From Bacteroidota bacterium (lineage in GTDB: Bacteria > Bacteroidota > Bacteroidia > UBA8524), in contig DQHT01000024.1 of assembly GCA_003531115.1 (NCBI GenBank), positions 3,366 to 17,807 of the forward strand: a stretch of DNA of 14,442 nucleotides, given 5' to 3'. Positions 14,135 through 14,442 of this stretch are shown piece after piece (the stretch's first letter is position 1; the number at the start of each line of letters is the position of its first letter). Made by a program: the position numbers and the translations under genes. Under the pieces are notes generated by a model that saw only the letters and a program-made list of their open reading frames with translations, was not told where the DNA came from and did no database searches.

Positions 14135-14442
14135 TTATGCAGTTTGTTTCGCGGGCATAACCTTGGGCAGGTCGAGTTCTTTGATCTTCGACCAGCCTCC
14201 ATACACGTTTTTTACCCGGTCGAAACCTTTGGCCTTTAATAGGGATGCCGCGATCATACTTCGATACCCTCCCGCACAGTGTACAAAATAGGTGTCCTCC
14301 TTTTTCAGACTCGGTATCTGTTTTTCCAGGTCCTGAAGGCTGCCCGAGGTGGCGCCTTCCAAATGGCAGGTATCCCATTCGCTGGGTTTCCTCACGTCAA
14401 GCACTACGGGTTTTTCATGTTTATAGTCCAGGGCAAATTCTT
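14135..14442 (-). CDS. rhodanese-domain protein, C-terminal part (runs off window)
   Basis: This is a minus-strand coding sequence continuing past the right edge. About 102 residues are visible, from EFALDYKHEKPVVLDVRKP to the stop. It is a complete-looking rhodanese domain: the LDVRKPSEW entry strand, HLEGA, and the active loop CAGGYRS, whose Cys accepts a sulfane sulfur, followed by AASLLKAKGF and NVYGGW. An ATG is not visible at the domain start and the frame is open upstream. This fits a rhodanese domain at the end of a longer protein, such as a metallo-beta-lactamase-fold persulfide dioxygenase fusion, though that part is not seen. It is coupled to the barrel gene by a TAA-CAG-GTG junction. 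Confidence 0.9.
   Translation of the reverse strand, partial: EFALDYKHEKPVVLDVRKPSEWDTCHLEGATSGSLQDLEKQIPSLKKEDTYFVHCAGGYRSMIAASLLKAKGFDRVKNVYGGWSKIKELDLPKVMPAKQTA

Overview
The window looks like a chromosomal accessory stretch from a member of the Bacteroidota. The case rests on a type IX secretion (T9SS) C-terminal sorting domain with a YPNP motif, a PorV/PorQ-like outer-membrane protein, a WG-repeat lipoprotein, many small secreted proteins, genes without clear Shine-Dalgarno sites, and one good match to the Bacteroidota -7 box (TAnnTTTG). I cannot assign it below phylum level. There are no rRNA, tRNA, CRISPR or transposase genes.

Layout, left to right. (1) 15-608: HigB/HigA-type toxin-antitoxin pair. 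(2) 688-1291: two unrecognised small two-helix membrane proteins, one with a CxxC...CxxC tail. (3) 1413-3431: a head-to-tail pair (TGAATG junction), a secreted protein with a membrane anchor and a WG-repeat lipoprotein with a DUF3298-like end. (4) 3523-4706: a Fic-family AMP-transferase with a built-in inhibitory helix and a C-terminal winged helix, preceded by a cluster of TGCGGT/ACCGCA repeats that looks like its own operator. (5) 4739-7171: a membrane-anchored protein, a secreted protein and a T9SS cargo protein. (6) 7235-8862: a methyltransferase overlapping a UbiA prenyltransferase that strongly resembles homogentisate phytyltransferases. (7) 8930-9502: a dihydrofolate-reductase-fold protein. 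(8) 9668-10881: a PorV/PorQ-like barrel followed by an orphan T9SS sorting-domain fragment homologous to the end of the cargo protein 3.6 kb upstream. (9) 10883-11899: a DinB-family protein and a secreted protein. (10) 11935-12093: an open fragment, possibly decayed. (11) 12142-13260: a PIN-domain toxin-antitoxin pair with a third, overlapping gene for a membrane protein. (12) 13347-13489: dispersed-repeat sequence. (13) 13475-14442, minus strand: an outer-membrane barrel and the end of a rhodanese-domain protein running off the window.

All genes up to 13260 are on the plus strand and the last two are on the minus strand, so transcription converges on the repeat-rich segment at 13261-13489. 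Likely co-transcribed groups are higB-higA, 1413/2004, 7235/7951, 12168/12383/12835 and, on the minus strand, 14442/14131. The left and middle parts resemble an accumulation of stress modules (two toxin-antitoxin pairs and Fic) and envelope genes rather than one pathway. The most distinctive metabolic unit is the methyltransferase plus homogentisate-prenyltransferase-like pair. No gene-free stretch exceeds 300 bases. The longest gaps, 11900-12167 and 13261-13474, are described in the feature list. The shorter gaps at 609-687, 964-1063 and 1292-1412 show nothing I can name.
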